Assembly (NCBI GenBank): GCA_002917775.1
Contig: KZ627148.1
Span: 334,030 to 398,029 of the forward strand
DNA length: 64,000 bases
DNA from: Glaciozyma antarctica PI12
Lineage: Eukaryota > Basidiomycota > Microbotryomycetes > Kriegeriales > Camptobasidiaceae
Direction of reading: 5' to 3'
Under the pieces are notes generated by a model. It was not told the origin of the DNA and did not search any database. It worked only from the letters and a program-made list of their open reading frames with translations. A program made the translations under genes and the position numbers. This document shows positions 1-11,069 of the stretch, piece after piece. The stretch's first letter is position 1. Each line of letters starts with the position of its first letter.

Positions 1-3000
1 AGGAAAGAGAGCTGACGCCACCCTCTCTCGGGGATCGCAGACTCATCCTCCTTCCCAACGGCATGGAAGCTCTCCTCATTCAGGATGCGACGACCGACAA
101 GTCGAGTGCGAGTATGAACGTGCAGGCGGGACACTTGGACGACCCGGAGGACTTGCAGGGACTGGCTCACTTCTGCGAGCACCTCATGTTCATGGGCACC
201 GAGAAGGTCAGTGTGGTCGATCGGAGATCGGAGGAGAGGAGCTGATGAGGTGGTGGATGCAGTACCCGAAGGAGAACGACTACACCGAGTTCCTCACTCA
301 GAACTCGGGATCCTCGAACGCCTTCACCGGTATGGACCAGACGTGCTACTAGTGCGCTCCCTCCTCGTCCTCCCACGAGCTCAGCTAACGCCTCTCCGCA
401 CGCAGCTTCGACATCCACCCCACCGCCCTCTCCGGCGCCCTCGACCGCTTCGCCCAATTCTTCATCGCACCCGTCTTTGCACCCGTCCTGAGTACCGAGC
501 GAGAGGCCAACGCCGTCAACTCGGAGAACAGCAAGAATCTCCAGTCGGACATGTGGCGTTTCTACCAGCTCGACAAGAGTACTTCGAGCCGCGAGCACTC
601 GTTCTGGCGCTTTGGAACGGGGAACAAGGAGACGCTTTGGGATGAGCCGCTGGCGAAGGGAGTGGATGTGAGGGCGCGCTTGATCGAGTGGCAGCAGAAG
701 CACTACTCGGCCAACCTTATGAAGCTCGTCGTGCTCGGAAAGGGTGCGTAGGCGGAAGTCGGAGCGAAAAGGACGGAGCTGATGGTCGCTTCGCTTCGCA
801 GACTCGCTCGACGAGCTCACCAAGCTCGTGGTGGACAAGTTCTCCCCCTCGCCGAACCGTCACCTTCCCGTTCCTCACTACGAAGGCTCCCCTCTCTCCG
901 AGGCCGAGCTCCGCGTGCGTCTCCTTCTCTCCCTCCCAATTTCGCGACTCACCATCTCCGCCCACAGAAAACGATCCTCGTCAAGTCGGTCAAGGACCAC
1001 CGCTCCCTCGAGCTCACCTTCCCCTTCCCCTACGAAGGACCTTTCTACGCCACTAAGCCCGGGTCGTTCCTCTCCCACATGATCGGGCACGAAGGCCAAG
1101 GATCGATCCTCTCGTTGCTCAAGAACAAGGGATGGGCGAACAGCGTTTCGGCTGGAGCGGGCAACGGAGCGTTCGGGTTCGAGTTCTTCAAGGTTCATAT
1201 TGATCTTACGAAGGAGGGACTCGGTGCGTTCTTCCTCGCTCGTTCGCGGCGAGAGCTGACGATGGAGCGCAGAGCACCACGAGGACGTCGCGTCTGTCGT
1301 ATTCAAGTACATCGACCTCCTCAAAGCTACCCCCCCTCAAGAATGGGCCTTTAACGAAGTCAACAAGCTCTCCCAGATCGGCTTCCGGTTCAAGGAGAAG
1401 TCGCCGCCGACGGGAACGTCGATGCACCTCTCTTTGCAGATGTGCAAACCGTACCCTCGCGACCTCCTCCTCAGCGCACCGTGGTTGTCGACCGAATGGA
1501 ATCCCGAGGTTATTAGCAAGACGACCGAGTATTTGGGAGCGGATAGGTGTAGGATCATGATTGGGAGTCAGGAGGCGATTGGGGAGAAGGAGTATGCCGA
1601 GAGGGAGAAGTGGTATGGGACCGAGTACACGATCGTGCCGATGTCGGAGCGCTTGTTGAGCGTGCGTTCTTTTCTCGTTCGTTCGTCGAGTGGGGGCGTG
1701 AGCTAATGCGACTGAGCAGGGATCGAAAGAGGGAGATTTCCCTGAGCTCGCGCTCCCCAAGCCCAACACCTTTATTCCTACCAACCTCGAGATCCTCAAC
1801 AAGGTCGAAGTAACCGAGGTACGCTTCTTCCTCCTCTCGTGGGCAAGGTCGAAGCTAACGACCTCCCGAATCTCAGTTCGCCAAGCGCCCTCTCTCCCTC
1901 CGCAACTCGCCCACCTCTCGCCTTTGGTACAAGAAGGACGACAGGTGGTGGGTCCCTCGCGCCGGCGCCTTCTTCCTCATGCGCAGGTCCGTCCCTCCCT
2001 TCTCCCCCCTCTCGCAGTCGCTAACCTCTCTCCAGCCCTCTCATCGACGACACGGCGTTCCACGCCGTCCAATCCCGGTTCTTCACCGAGCTTATTCGCG
2101 ACTCGCTCGTCGAGTACTCGTATGATGCCGAACTCGCGGGCTTGAGTTACAACTTTGATTCTCAGGGAGATGGGATCCTCCTCACTCTCGATGGGTATAA
2201 CGACAAGCTCGCTGTTCTTGCCAAAGTCGTGTTCGACAAGATGCGCACGCTCAAGGTCGATCCGAAGCGGTTTGAGATCATCTTGGATCAGGTTCGTCCC
2301 TTTCTGCGGCGGTGGTGCGGGCGGGGCTGATGCGTGTGCAGCTGAGGAGGTCGTTCGTCAACTATCGATTGGAGCAGCCGTACCAGCACGCGGCGTTTGG
2401 AGTGCAGCACCTCACGTCCGAGACGCAGTGGACGCAGGAGGAACGTCTCACCGAGCTCGACTGTGCGTGCTTCCGCTTCGTTCTTCGTGGGATGGTGCTG
2501 ATGCGGCTTTGAACGCAGACCTTACGGTTGAGAACCTGCAGGCGTTCATCGACACTCTATTCGCGCGCATGCATATCGAGACTCTTGTCCACGGCAACGT
2601 TCTCAAAGACGTTCGTCCCTCCCAGCCTCCCCACTCCCCTCCCTCCCTCCCTCCCCTGCACAATCACTAACGCCTTCCCCGCTCGCAGGACGCTCTCGCC
2701 CTCGCCAAACTCGCCGAATCGACCTTCTCCCCCTCCCCCTCTCACCCCCACCGAACTCCTCACCGCACCGCTCCCTCGTCATTCCCGAGGGCAAGCAGCA
2801 AGCAGGTCAGGACGTCGGGAACACGGAGAATGTGAATTCGGCGGTCGAGCAGTTTACGTACTGTGGGGATATGACGGACGACGCGGTGCGGACGAGGTTG
2901 TCGGTGTTGAGCGCGATGGTTCAGGAGCCGTTGTTTGATGATTTGAGGGCCAAGCAGCAGTTGGGCTATATCGTGCGTTCTCTTTCCTTGTGTGGGGAGG

Positions 3001-3857
3001 AGAGAGCTGATAAGGGATGCAGGTTTCGAGCGGGACGCGCAAGTCGATTGGGTTCACCGGGCTGCGCGTGATTGTGCAGAGTGAGAAGGACGCGGCGTAT
3101 GTCGAGGGACGGATCGACGTCTTCTGGGACGAGTACAAGATGGTGCTCGACAAGATGAGCGAGGAGGAGTTCGACAAGTACAAGACGACGGTGATCAACA
3201 AGAAGCTCGAGGATCACAAGAACATGTACCAGGAGTGCGTTCTTCCCTCTCTCGTCGAAACGAGCGTTCGCTGACTTTGACGTGCAAAGGTCGTCTCACC
3301 TCTGGATCAACATCCACTCGGGCTACTACGCCTTCCTCCAACAAGAGCAGGACGCCATCCTCATCGCCTCTCTCAAGAAGCAAGACATCATCGACTTCTT
3401 CGCAACCTACTTCTTCGACACCCCTTCGCACCCCATCCGCCGTCTATCAGTCCACCTCCGTTCCCACCGTCTTCAACCCGAAGCTCTCGCCTCCCATGGT
3501 CCGGCGTTCATGGCGCTCAACGTCCCCGTCGACCAAGCAGCTTTCGGAGCGCTCGCCATGTCCAAGCCTACCATCCCGGCCGTCAAGACGTTCGTCAAGG
3601 AGTTCTTGAAGGGGCATAACAAGTCGGAGGAGGAGATCGAGGCCTATTTGGAGAAGGTCGAGGCGCTCGGGAAGCCTGAGGTGCCAGAGGGAGTTAGGCT
3701 GATTGAAGATGCCTCGGCGTGGAAGAAGGAGCAGGTGCCGGGACCGAGGTCGTACCCTGCCGCGGAGGTGAGTTCGTTCGGTTTCGTGCGAAGGAGCGGA
3801 GCTGATTGTCGTTTTTTTGGGGGGTAGTACTCGGATCTCTTTCCTTCCAAGATGTAG
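1..3857 (+). CDS. STE23: Insulinase-type M16 metallopeptidase (Ste23/IDE-like), 5' partial
   Basis: Zinc metallopeptidase that degrades small peptides; in yeast Ste23 also helps mature a-factor. The window opens inside an intron whose acceptor AG ends at base 40, and the first visible exon encodes LILLPNGMEALLIQD. The inverted zinc motif HFCEH lies at 168-182, and the third zinc ligand is probably the Glu in NAVNSENSK near 510-535. Later exons carry the inactive M16 halves and a typical IDE C-terminal part (GLRVIVQSEKDAAYVEGR, KLEDHKNMYQE). The last exon ends YSDLFPSKM with a TAG at 3855-3857. At least ten short introns interrupt it. Nearly the whole of a roughly 1,000-residue family protein is present; only the N-terminus is outside. 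No frame damage was seen. Confidence 0.93.
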
Positions 3858-3985
3858 CGATATCACCCAGCATGTTATACCACCCACGAGATTCCCCAGT
3901 CTATCGGTCGAGAGCAGCGAGACCAGCGAGCGAGCGAGCGAGCGAAGCAGCGTTCGTCCCTTCGCAACCCCCTCACCACTTCTTT

Positions 3986-5092
3986 TCAAAATGAGCTACG
4001 ATCCCTCGTCGCTCCAACTCTTTCACCACCGCTATTAAACCAGCAAACCAGGTCCCACATCCTGAGCTCGTTCAACCCGCTCCCCATCCCGCTCCGCAAG
4101 CCCTCGACCACCGCATCGACGACATCATATTCGTCCTCGTAGCTCCGCAACTTTGGCCTCCTAATCTCGAGCACCTCTACGCTTGGTGGGATCGCCGCAA
4201 AGTCGATTCCGCGGGGACAAGGGACCATCAAAGCGAGTAATCGCAGGCGTTCGAAATCGGCTAGAATGGCGGGGAGCGAGGCGAGTTGAGGCGTCGTGAG
4301 GATTCCTAGTCGTAGAGAGTTTAGGTGCCGAATGGTGGGCTTGAGAGCGGTGTGGAGGGAGGCTCCGGAGAGGTCTGGGAGGAGGGAGAGGGAGAGGGAG
4401 GTGAGGGAGGGGGAGGAGGATAGGAGGTGGTGCAGGTGGGTCGAGGGATGGGGGAGGCCGAGGTTGTGTAGGTGGAGGGAGGTGAGAGAGGAGAGGGTGA
4501 GTGCGAGGTGAGGGGAGGAAGGGAGGGAGTGGGCGCGGAAGGTCGTCGAGGAGATGGAGAGGGTTCGGAGAGCTGCGAGAGCGAGATCAGCGGGGGTTCA
4601 GAGCTGAGAGCGAGCGAGGAGCGTACCTCCGATACCAACGAGCTGCCGCATCTTCAAGTCGTCCACGCCGAAGAGCGTCAACGACCGCACCTTCCTACAC
4701 ACCTGCAGGAGCTTGCCGATCCGTACCCCCCATCCTCGAGTCCCGAAATCCGTCGTTCTCACCCGAACCTCCTGCACCGCGTTCGTCCAGCTGGGTTCCG
4801 TTTCACACGCGCCTCCCTCGTCCGATCCGTCCCCAGCTCCTAGGGACTCGAGCTCCTGCAAGTCCGAGACCGGCTTCCATGCCCTCAGTCGCCGTCGGTC
4901 GATCGCTAGCGCTGCGAGGAGCGAGTCGAAGGTCCGGAGTGACTTGACGGTAGGCGAGGAGAAGAGCTGGTATTGGGCGGCAGAAAAGCAGCGGGATACG
5001 AGGCAGAGGGAGACGACGTCGGCTTGGGAAGATCCTTGGGAGAGGAAGGAGGCGATGAGCTCTACGAGCTCAGGCGGAAGGGAGGAGGCTGG
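3986..5092 (-). CDS. F-box / leucine-rich-repeat protein
   Basis: Predicted substrate receptor of an SCF ubiquitin ligase. The F-box begins LPPELVELIASFL at 5080 going down and continues with CLVSRCFSAAQYQLF. Beyond it are irregular Leu-rich repeats (LTLSSLTSLHLHNLGL, LNSLRLGILTTPQLASLP). One 54-bp intron (4626 to 4573) joins ...LVGIGG to ALRTLSIS. The stop is TGA at 3986-3988. The reading frame is open upstream of the F-box to about 5218 but holds no ATG, so the start is unresolved; it is probably in a short upstream exon and could lie antisense to CKS1, whose ATG is at 5253. The substrate cannot be predicted. Confidence 0.8.
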
Positions 5093-5252
5093 GGAGCGCT
5101 GTTCAGCCTGGCGAGCTTGTTCAATGCTGGGCGTCGCGCGAGTGGGGACAAGAGAGGAATGCGGTCGGCAGCGGTTCTCCTCCTGCCAACACCATCCCGT
5201 CTCCGCTGTTAGCGCCCTCTACGAACCAGTCTCTATCAGCTGGGAAGCCGCG

Positions 5253-6086
5253 ATGGCCAGCGACGGCGCAACGTGTACGTCCTGCCTTCGTCCTTCCCTC
5301 TAAACAAACAGCTCGACTCATGCACTTTTGCTTTCCCTTCCCTCGCACCCAGACGACGACTTCATTGACAGGATCGTAAGTTAACCAGCGTCAGGAAGCT
5401 CTCCGCACGGCTTGGCCGGAGGAGGAGCCTCGGGGAGGGAGTGGTGCTGATGGCGTCTTCCTTCTCCTCCAGCACTACTCGGATCGCTACTCCGACGACG
5501 TCTACGAGTATCGCCACGTTATTCTACCTAAGGTACGTGCTCTTCTTATCGTGGTATCCGACCCAGCTAACTGGTGACAATTCCAAAGGGCCTGCTGAAG
5601 CTGGGTGAGTCTATGTTGTTGACCTCGGCGGGCGGGGAAGATGGTGCTTTGCGGGGACGGCGAGGGAGATGAAAGCTGACTGTTCTCTGCGTACCTGTTT
5701 CAGTCCCTCGAGACGTACGTTCTACGCGCCAGAGTGGATCCTGCACGCCCGAGAGCTGACTTTGCGTCTTCGTACCGCAGTTCTTTCTCCAAGGAGGGCA
5801 TGTGTTGCGAATCCTGTCCGACGCCGAGTGGAGAGGAATCGGGATAACCCAGTCTGTCGGATGGATGCACTACGAGGTGAGCCAGCGCGTCGGAAGCGCA
5901 GCGAACTCGAAGCTAACACGCTTTTCGTGCAGGTGCATCACCCTGAGCCGCACATTGTCCGTCTGGTCTTCTCCACCGGTCTGTAATAGCTCGCTAACGT
6001 TGACGTTACAGCTCCTCTTCCGCCGAGAGCTCGGGTACCAGCAAAAGTACGGAGCTGGAGGACGCAAGGAGGACCAGCCGAAGTGA
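5253..6086 (+). CDS. CKS1: Cks1, cyclin-dependent kinase regulatory subunit
   Basis: Small docking subunit of Cdc28/Cdc2 kinase that binds phosphorylated targets and drives cell-cycle progression. The spliced product is about 109 residues: MASDGATYDDDFIDRI, HYSDRYSDDVYEYRHVILPK, GLLKLVPRD, then the conserved block with EWRGIGITQSVGWMHYE and HHPEPHI-LLFRREL (the HxPEPH beta-hinge). It is built from eight exons separated by seven introns, a very high density for so short a gene. Exon 4 (5589-5604, 16 nt) and exon 5 (5704-5714, 11 nt) are microexons. The last junction joins PHI to LLFRREL. The stop is TGA at 6084-6086. The gene is divergent from the F-box gene and convergent with the Rco1-like gene. 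Confidence 0.95.
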
Positions 6087-6544
6087 GCGTACGGTGCTTG
6101 GGCTCCGCCTGCTCCTCCCGCCGCTAGAATTGGATCGTTTGCGAGGAGGAAAGGCAGAGCACTCGAGTCCAACTTACAACCATAGACTCCTCCCTCGCTC
6201 CCTCTCCGCACCCCTCCCGCAACACTCGCCTCCCTCCCCCCTCTCGCCTCCCCGCCCTCCCCTCCCTGCCCTCCCTTTCCCGCCTCCAGCTTTGGACGAC
6301 GAGGCTTTACCAGTCCTTTACACCCTATTCGATTTTCTCTCCCCACCCTCCTGTCGTGCATCCCATCTGTGCTCCTAGACTCCCCCTCCCCCACCCTGTC
6401 TCTCTCGAAACTATTCTTATCCTCGCGTTCAACTTCAAGCGAGAGAAGTATCGAAAACCAGCATACATAACAATCCCTTCTGCTGTCCTCCCCGTAAAGA
6501 GTCTCTCGCTCCGACATACCGCGTCGAGCTATCACCTCCGCTCC
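6087..6544. other. Intergenic, convergent 3' ends
   Basis: Gap between the stops of CKS1 and the Rco1-like gene. It is pyrimidine-rich on the plus strand (runs of CTCCCTCC near 6185-6280). I see no supported gene and assume it holds the two 3' UTRs. Confidence 0.5.
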
Positions 6545-9500
6545 TCAAAAGTTCGAAGGAGACGCCGAGCCCTTTGCCGCACCCGTCTCCTCGTCCCACG
6601 GGAGGTCCCAAGGCTGCAGCTCCTTCTCCGGCTTGATAAACACGAGCTTGGGCTAGGAGAAAGCGTCAGGTCCAGCTCGGCACGAGAGAGCGAGAGGAAG
6701 AAACGCACGACGACCGCGCCGCCATCAATGAAGCCCAACATCGCCGCCTTGGTCGCCTCATCCACCGCTCCCTCCCCACTCATCAACCTCCTAACCCTCA
6801 TAAGCGCCTGCAAGTCGTCCTTGGAATGTACCTCCAAATCCTGCTGCGTCGCCGATCCCTTCGCGGGCTTGGGTCCTTGTTGGCGAAAGCTGTTGTGCGG
6901 CGGCTTGTGCTGGCTCACCGGAGGCTTGGTGGCAGGAGAGGCGACGCTAGCTGATCCTCGAAAAGGCGGGATGGAGGGGAGTGCAGAGGGAGGGACGGAG
7001 GGGGTACGAGTCGAGTTGTCCTGCGGCGTCGCCGAGCGAGAGGTGGTGGCGTACGGGTCGACGAACGGGACGACCTTGGCTGGGCGAATGAGGCCAGGCG
7101 TCGCGAGGGACTTGCGAACCGTCTTGGGCCAAGCGGGGAACGAGAGAGGGCCCAACTCGGCGCCCTTCGCGCGAGGAGGCCCTGTGTCGACCGCCCTGCC
7201 TTTGCCCTTGTCGCGAGAGTCGCCGTCGGATTCCGCGTAGGTCGACGCGGTCGTGGCGGGAACGCCAGCGGGCTTCGTCCCTCCGTTTCGTGCTGGGAGC
7301 TTGATGACGAGGCCGTTGGCGGTCACGCGAGCAGGGGCAGCGACGGGCTCGCCCTCAGTGGTCTCGTTGTGGTGAGGGCGAGGTTGAACGGCGTCGGGCA
7401 TGGGGACGTCGGTTGACGCGAGGGCGGAGGTGGCGACGGGAGCTGGAGGGGCGGAAGTCGAGGTGGAGTTGGGTGCAGGGGTGGGGACGGCAGGAGCGGT
7501 CTTGGCCTGTTCTTGCTCTTCGACGAGGTTAAGGTAGTAGCCTTCGGCGAGGAGGGCGAGATCGTCGAGGGCGGAAGTGTCGAGCTGCTGAGGAATGGTG
7601 GGGACGGCACGGAGCTATGTAGAAGCGAAGCGTCAGTGCGAAGCTGGCAAGGCGCAAGGCTGGGAATACTCACGTTGCGGCTTTTCGAATAGGGAGAGTA
7701 GCCGAGCGTGGCGACTTCGGGAGGATCGGCATCGGAGAGGTCGCCAAGGGAGGTGAGAGGAGAGCCCATCGAGTAGGGAGACGTCTCGCGACTGCCGTTG
7801 GCCTGTTCCGCTGCGAAATCTTTGAAGAGCTGCTTGCGCTGAGGCGACCTCAATCCTCGCATCCTGAGCAAAAAAAACGTTAGTCCGCACTCAGGCAGGA
7901 GCCAGGAACGAAGCTACGCACTTGGGTCCCTCGTGCACGCGTCCCCAGAAGTCGAGAATGACCGTCTCCTCGGGAACCTGGTACCGAACGCGGTTGACTG
8001 TAACCTCGTCAAAGTCCTCGCGCGGAGCTTCTGGAGGACCCCGCTGAGGAGCGATAACGATGTCGCCGTTGTTGCGAACGCGCTGGTCGTGTACGGGGAC
8101 GGTAGTCGTCTGCTTAGGCTGGCGCTTCTTCGGCTGTCACGGGGCGTTAGTGTGGCGTTCTGGGAAAGGCAGAGGCGAACGCACGAGAACGTGATCGGAA
8201 TGGACGGGGCACATCCACTTGCGAGTTGGTGGCGGCATTCCGGTCATGGGAGGGTCGAGGCAATCAAGGTGCCAGTGCTGGTCGCAGAAATCGCAGGAGA
8301 TGATCTTGCGCTGTTGAGGAAGCGACGCCGACGAACCGCACTTGTAGCAGAGGATCGTTCGTCCGAGCTTGTCCTTGAGGCGGTACCCATCACGGTCTTC
8401 CTGTCCGATAGCTCGTCCACTGGTATAGGATGCGCGTCAGAGGAGTTCTGGAAAGCAGAGAGGGAGCAGACGAACGTGATCTTCGAGGGAGGTCGGTGCT
8501 CCTTCGAGTCGATGAAATCGCCTGCGGGACCGGTGGCGACTGGAGGGGAGGAAGGTAGGAGCCAGCGTCAGCTTCTTGATCAAGCACGCCGTCTCAGAGG
8601 GACTGACCGTTCTTGAAGAACCCCTTGATTTCCGCGGGGAGGACGAACGCCTTGGGGTTCTCGCAATCGATCTTGTGGATGAGGTCCTCGAAGAAGTTCC
8701 GGCGAGGCATGGGAGGGGATTCCTGTGCGTGGGGGTTCGTCAGCTGTCGCTCCCAAGCTCTTCGCCCCCAGGCACCGCCACGTTGAGAAGGTCAAAAACG
8801 CACCTGCGCCGCTCGGCAAGCCTTGCAGTACCAGCTCTCGTCCGGAACGTCCTCGAGCTCAAGCGGGGGTTCGAGGCAAGTAAAGTGGAAGGAGCGGAGG
8901 CATTCACAGCACAGCAAAGGAAGTGTCCCTTGCCGTTGCAGGCGTCACAGTAGTCGTTGTTGGGCTTGTTTGAGGGGGCGGCGTCAGCTCCTGGATCCTG
9001 GAACACGGAAGGAGAAGGACGTACAAGAAGTTGGTCTCCGTCCGTATATCCAGAAGACTTGGACGCACCGCCACCGCCAGTAGTCATAGACCTCCTCGCG
9101 AGCGCCTTGCCACTCTTCGCCGGACTGCGAGACACGCGCACTACTCATCAGCTCCCGCTCCTACTCCACTTTTTAACGAATTCTCCTCACCTAAACTTGA
9201 CATTCTTAGGCCTCTTGGCCCGTCCCAGCGGAGCAGCGGGCAACGCAGACTCGATCGACCTCTTCGGTCCCCCCGCTCCTCCAGCTCCACTCCCACTCGC
9301 TCCGTCTCTCGGCGGCAGCGGCAGGGTGTCCTCCGTACCCGGAACCCCAAAGGCGTCCATCTCTGCGGTGAGGAGCGGGTCTTCCCTCGCGAACGCAGCG
9401 GGGGTGGGAGGAGCGCTGTTGCCAGCGGACGACGACGACGCGCGGTCGAGGGCGAGCGAGAGGTCCTTCTTGGGGCGGCCGCGCTTCTTGGGAATCTTTA

Positions 9501-9546
9501 TCGGTTCAAGAGGAAGTGGCGAGGCGGTGGAAACGTCGTAATCCAT
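6545..9546 (-). CDS. RCO1: Two-PHD-finger chromatin protein, Rco1-like
   Basis: Likely subunit of an Rpd3S-type histone deacetylase complex that reads nucleosomes over transcribed genes. The ATG at 9546 opens MDYDVSTASPLPLEPIKIP followed by an AT-hook-like KKRGRPKK. The first PHD finger (about 8830-8950) reads NDYCDACNGKGHFLCC ... SFHFTCLEPPLE ... WYCKACRA. A second Cys/His finger (about 8200-8350) includes CYKCGSSA ... CDFCDQHWHLDCLDPP. It is followed by the conserved segment RVRYQVPEETVILDFWGR. The C-terminal third is Pro/Ser-rich and ends LVFIKPEKELQPWDLPWDEE...SPSNF after a last intron near 6625-6690; stop at 6545. The order PHD-PHD-VxYxVPE matches Rco1 better than other PHD proteins. Complex membership is inferred from the family. 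Confidence 0.82.
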
Positions 9547-11069
9547 GGCGGGGACGTGGGAGGAGGGAGAGAGATGTTCGCTCGGTTTGGGTTGGCCTCC
9601 AGTCTCCTTTTGAGATGGTTCGCTCTCAACGCTTGCAGGGTTCTCGTGCAGGTTTCCATTATCGTGTACAGCTGTTATGAATATTCTACTACAGCGGTGG
9701 ACCAGGGCGTGGCAAAGGGAACTAAAGGCGACGTCCGCGGGGCGTCCTCCTCAACTCGACTGCACAACGACCAGCCTGCTCCGTCGTCCTCAAACCGAGC
9801 GCCAAAGGATGCTAGTAAGGCTACGCAACTTTTGGCGCCAGTCGCCAGGCAGGCCGCCACTCCAAGCGCTAAGGAGACGCTCCCAAGGCCCCAGCACCCC
9901 TCCTCTCGATCGGACCAAGTCCTAAGAAACGCCGCCGACGCAGAGAAGAGCAGGAAAAAGAGAGCACAAGTACAAGAGAGTACTTGGCGCTGAAAGCGGG
10001 CGCGCTGAGGCGACGCGGAAGGGCGCAAAGGTCGTCCGAGGGGCGAAAATTTTACACCTGGCGAAGGTGCTCGGTCTCTACCCGGCGGTGACCGGTGTCG
10101 ACGAGCAGCGACGAAGACCAGAGCAGGTGGTGCTTGCTGAGCAGAAATCCAGTGTCGTTGGCGTCCTTGTCGAACTCCTGATAACGAGAATTGTCGAGGG
10201 GAGAAGGCCGTCGCCGTCACAACTGCGGGTCAGTTTGGAGACGTGCTGGACCGTCCCTGAGCTCTCGGCGGCCTCTTAAAAAATCAGCAGATCCAGAAGA
10301 GGTCTTTGGGGTAGATTGAGGAGTCGTCGGTAACCTAGTACAGGTAAAAGAAGGTTGGAAGAGAATGGAGCAGACAGGGGGTCATAGTCCTGCTGTAATA
10401 GGATCGAGAGACCTTGCGTAACTGGAAAGGGCAGGATATAAGATCTGAGTGATGCACCTGCTCAAGGTCAACGACTGGCCTTACGAACGACTCCTGCGCA
10501 GGAAGCAGTCCTCCCATGCCTCATCCCTCCGACCCCCCAACTCGCACCCTCCCCCACGTCTCCGACGTCTGGCCTCGAAGCAGATTCGGAGCTTGGCCTG
10601 GTTTGTTTCATATCGCCGCGCCACCAACCCGCACGCCATCAGCTCCACCCAGCACCTCCCCACAGCAAAAATGTCTGCTCACCTGCCGAATGAATCCCTT
10701 CCTTCGTCGCGCTCCATCTCGAGAGTGCAGATGACCAGTCGCACGTGGATAAGCTCGTGGGTGTTCTCGCCGTCCCGTCGTCGAAGGTGGATGAACAGAG
10801 AAGATGACGAAGAAAGAGGGAAGAGGCGAACAGACGGCGTGTTTGCGCCTCGGGTGAGGCTGGGTTGGACGGGCGGCCTTGAGACTGGTTGTAAACGTGC
10901 TGGAGGGCGGTGGAGAGTGCTTGCCGGCGTGGAAGAGCTATGTAGAGGTGTCGGTGGAGGTCAAACAGCGACGGCGCGAAGTCCAGCACACGTCGGGCTC
11001 CCTCCGTTGGCCTTCTCCCTCACACCTCGTCCCTCCACCCCTTCCGAGAGTGCCAGAGGGCGCGTCAGA
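9547..11069. other. Long intergenic region, shared divergent promoter
   Basis: About 1.5 kb between the divergent starts of the Rco1-like gene and COG1. It holds several open frames (for example minus 9675-10220, which lacks an ATG start, and plus 10449 onward, which merely runs into COG1), but none has a recognisable domain. Likely promoters and 5' UTRs. Confidence 0.45.

Noticed and set aside
6356-7240. Long plus-strand open frame (294 codons) with no stop
   Set aside because: It is antisense to the Rco1-like coding exons; GC-rich codons with few stops make long shadow frames common here, and no domain is visible.
9031-9993. 320-codon plus-strand open frame
   Set aside because: Mostly antisense to the Rco1-like N-terminal exons; low-complexity Arg/Ser-rich translation without a domain.
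9675-10220. 181-codon minus-strand frame in the long intergenic region
   Set aside because: It begins with GTG rather than ATG, has no splice context and no recognisable motif.
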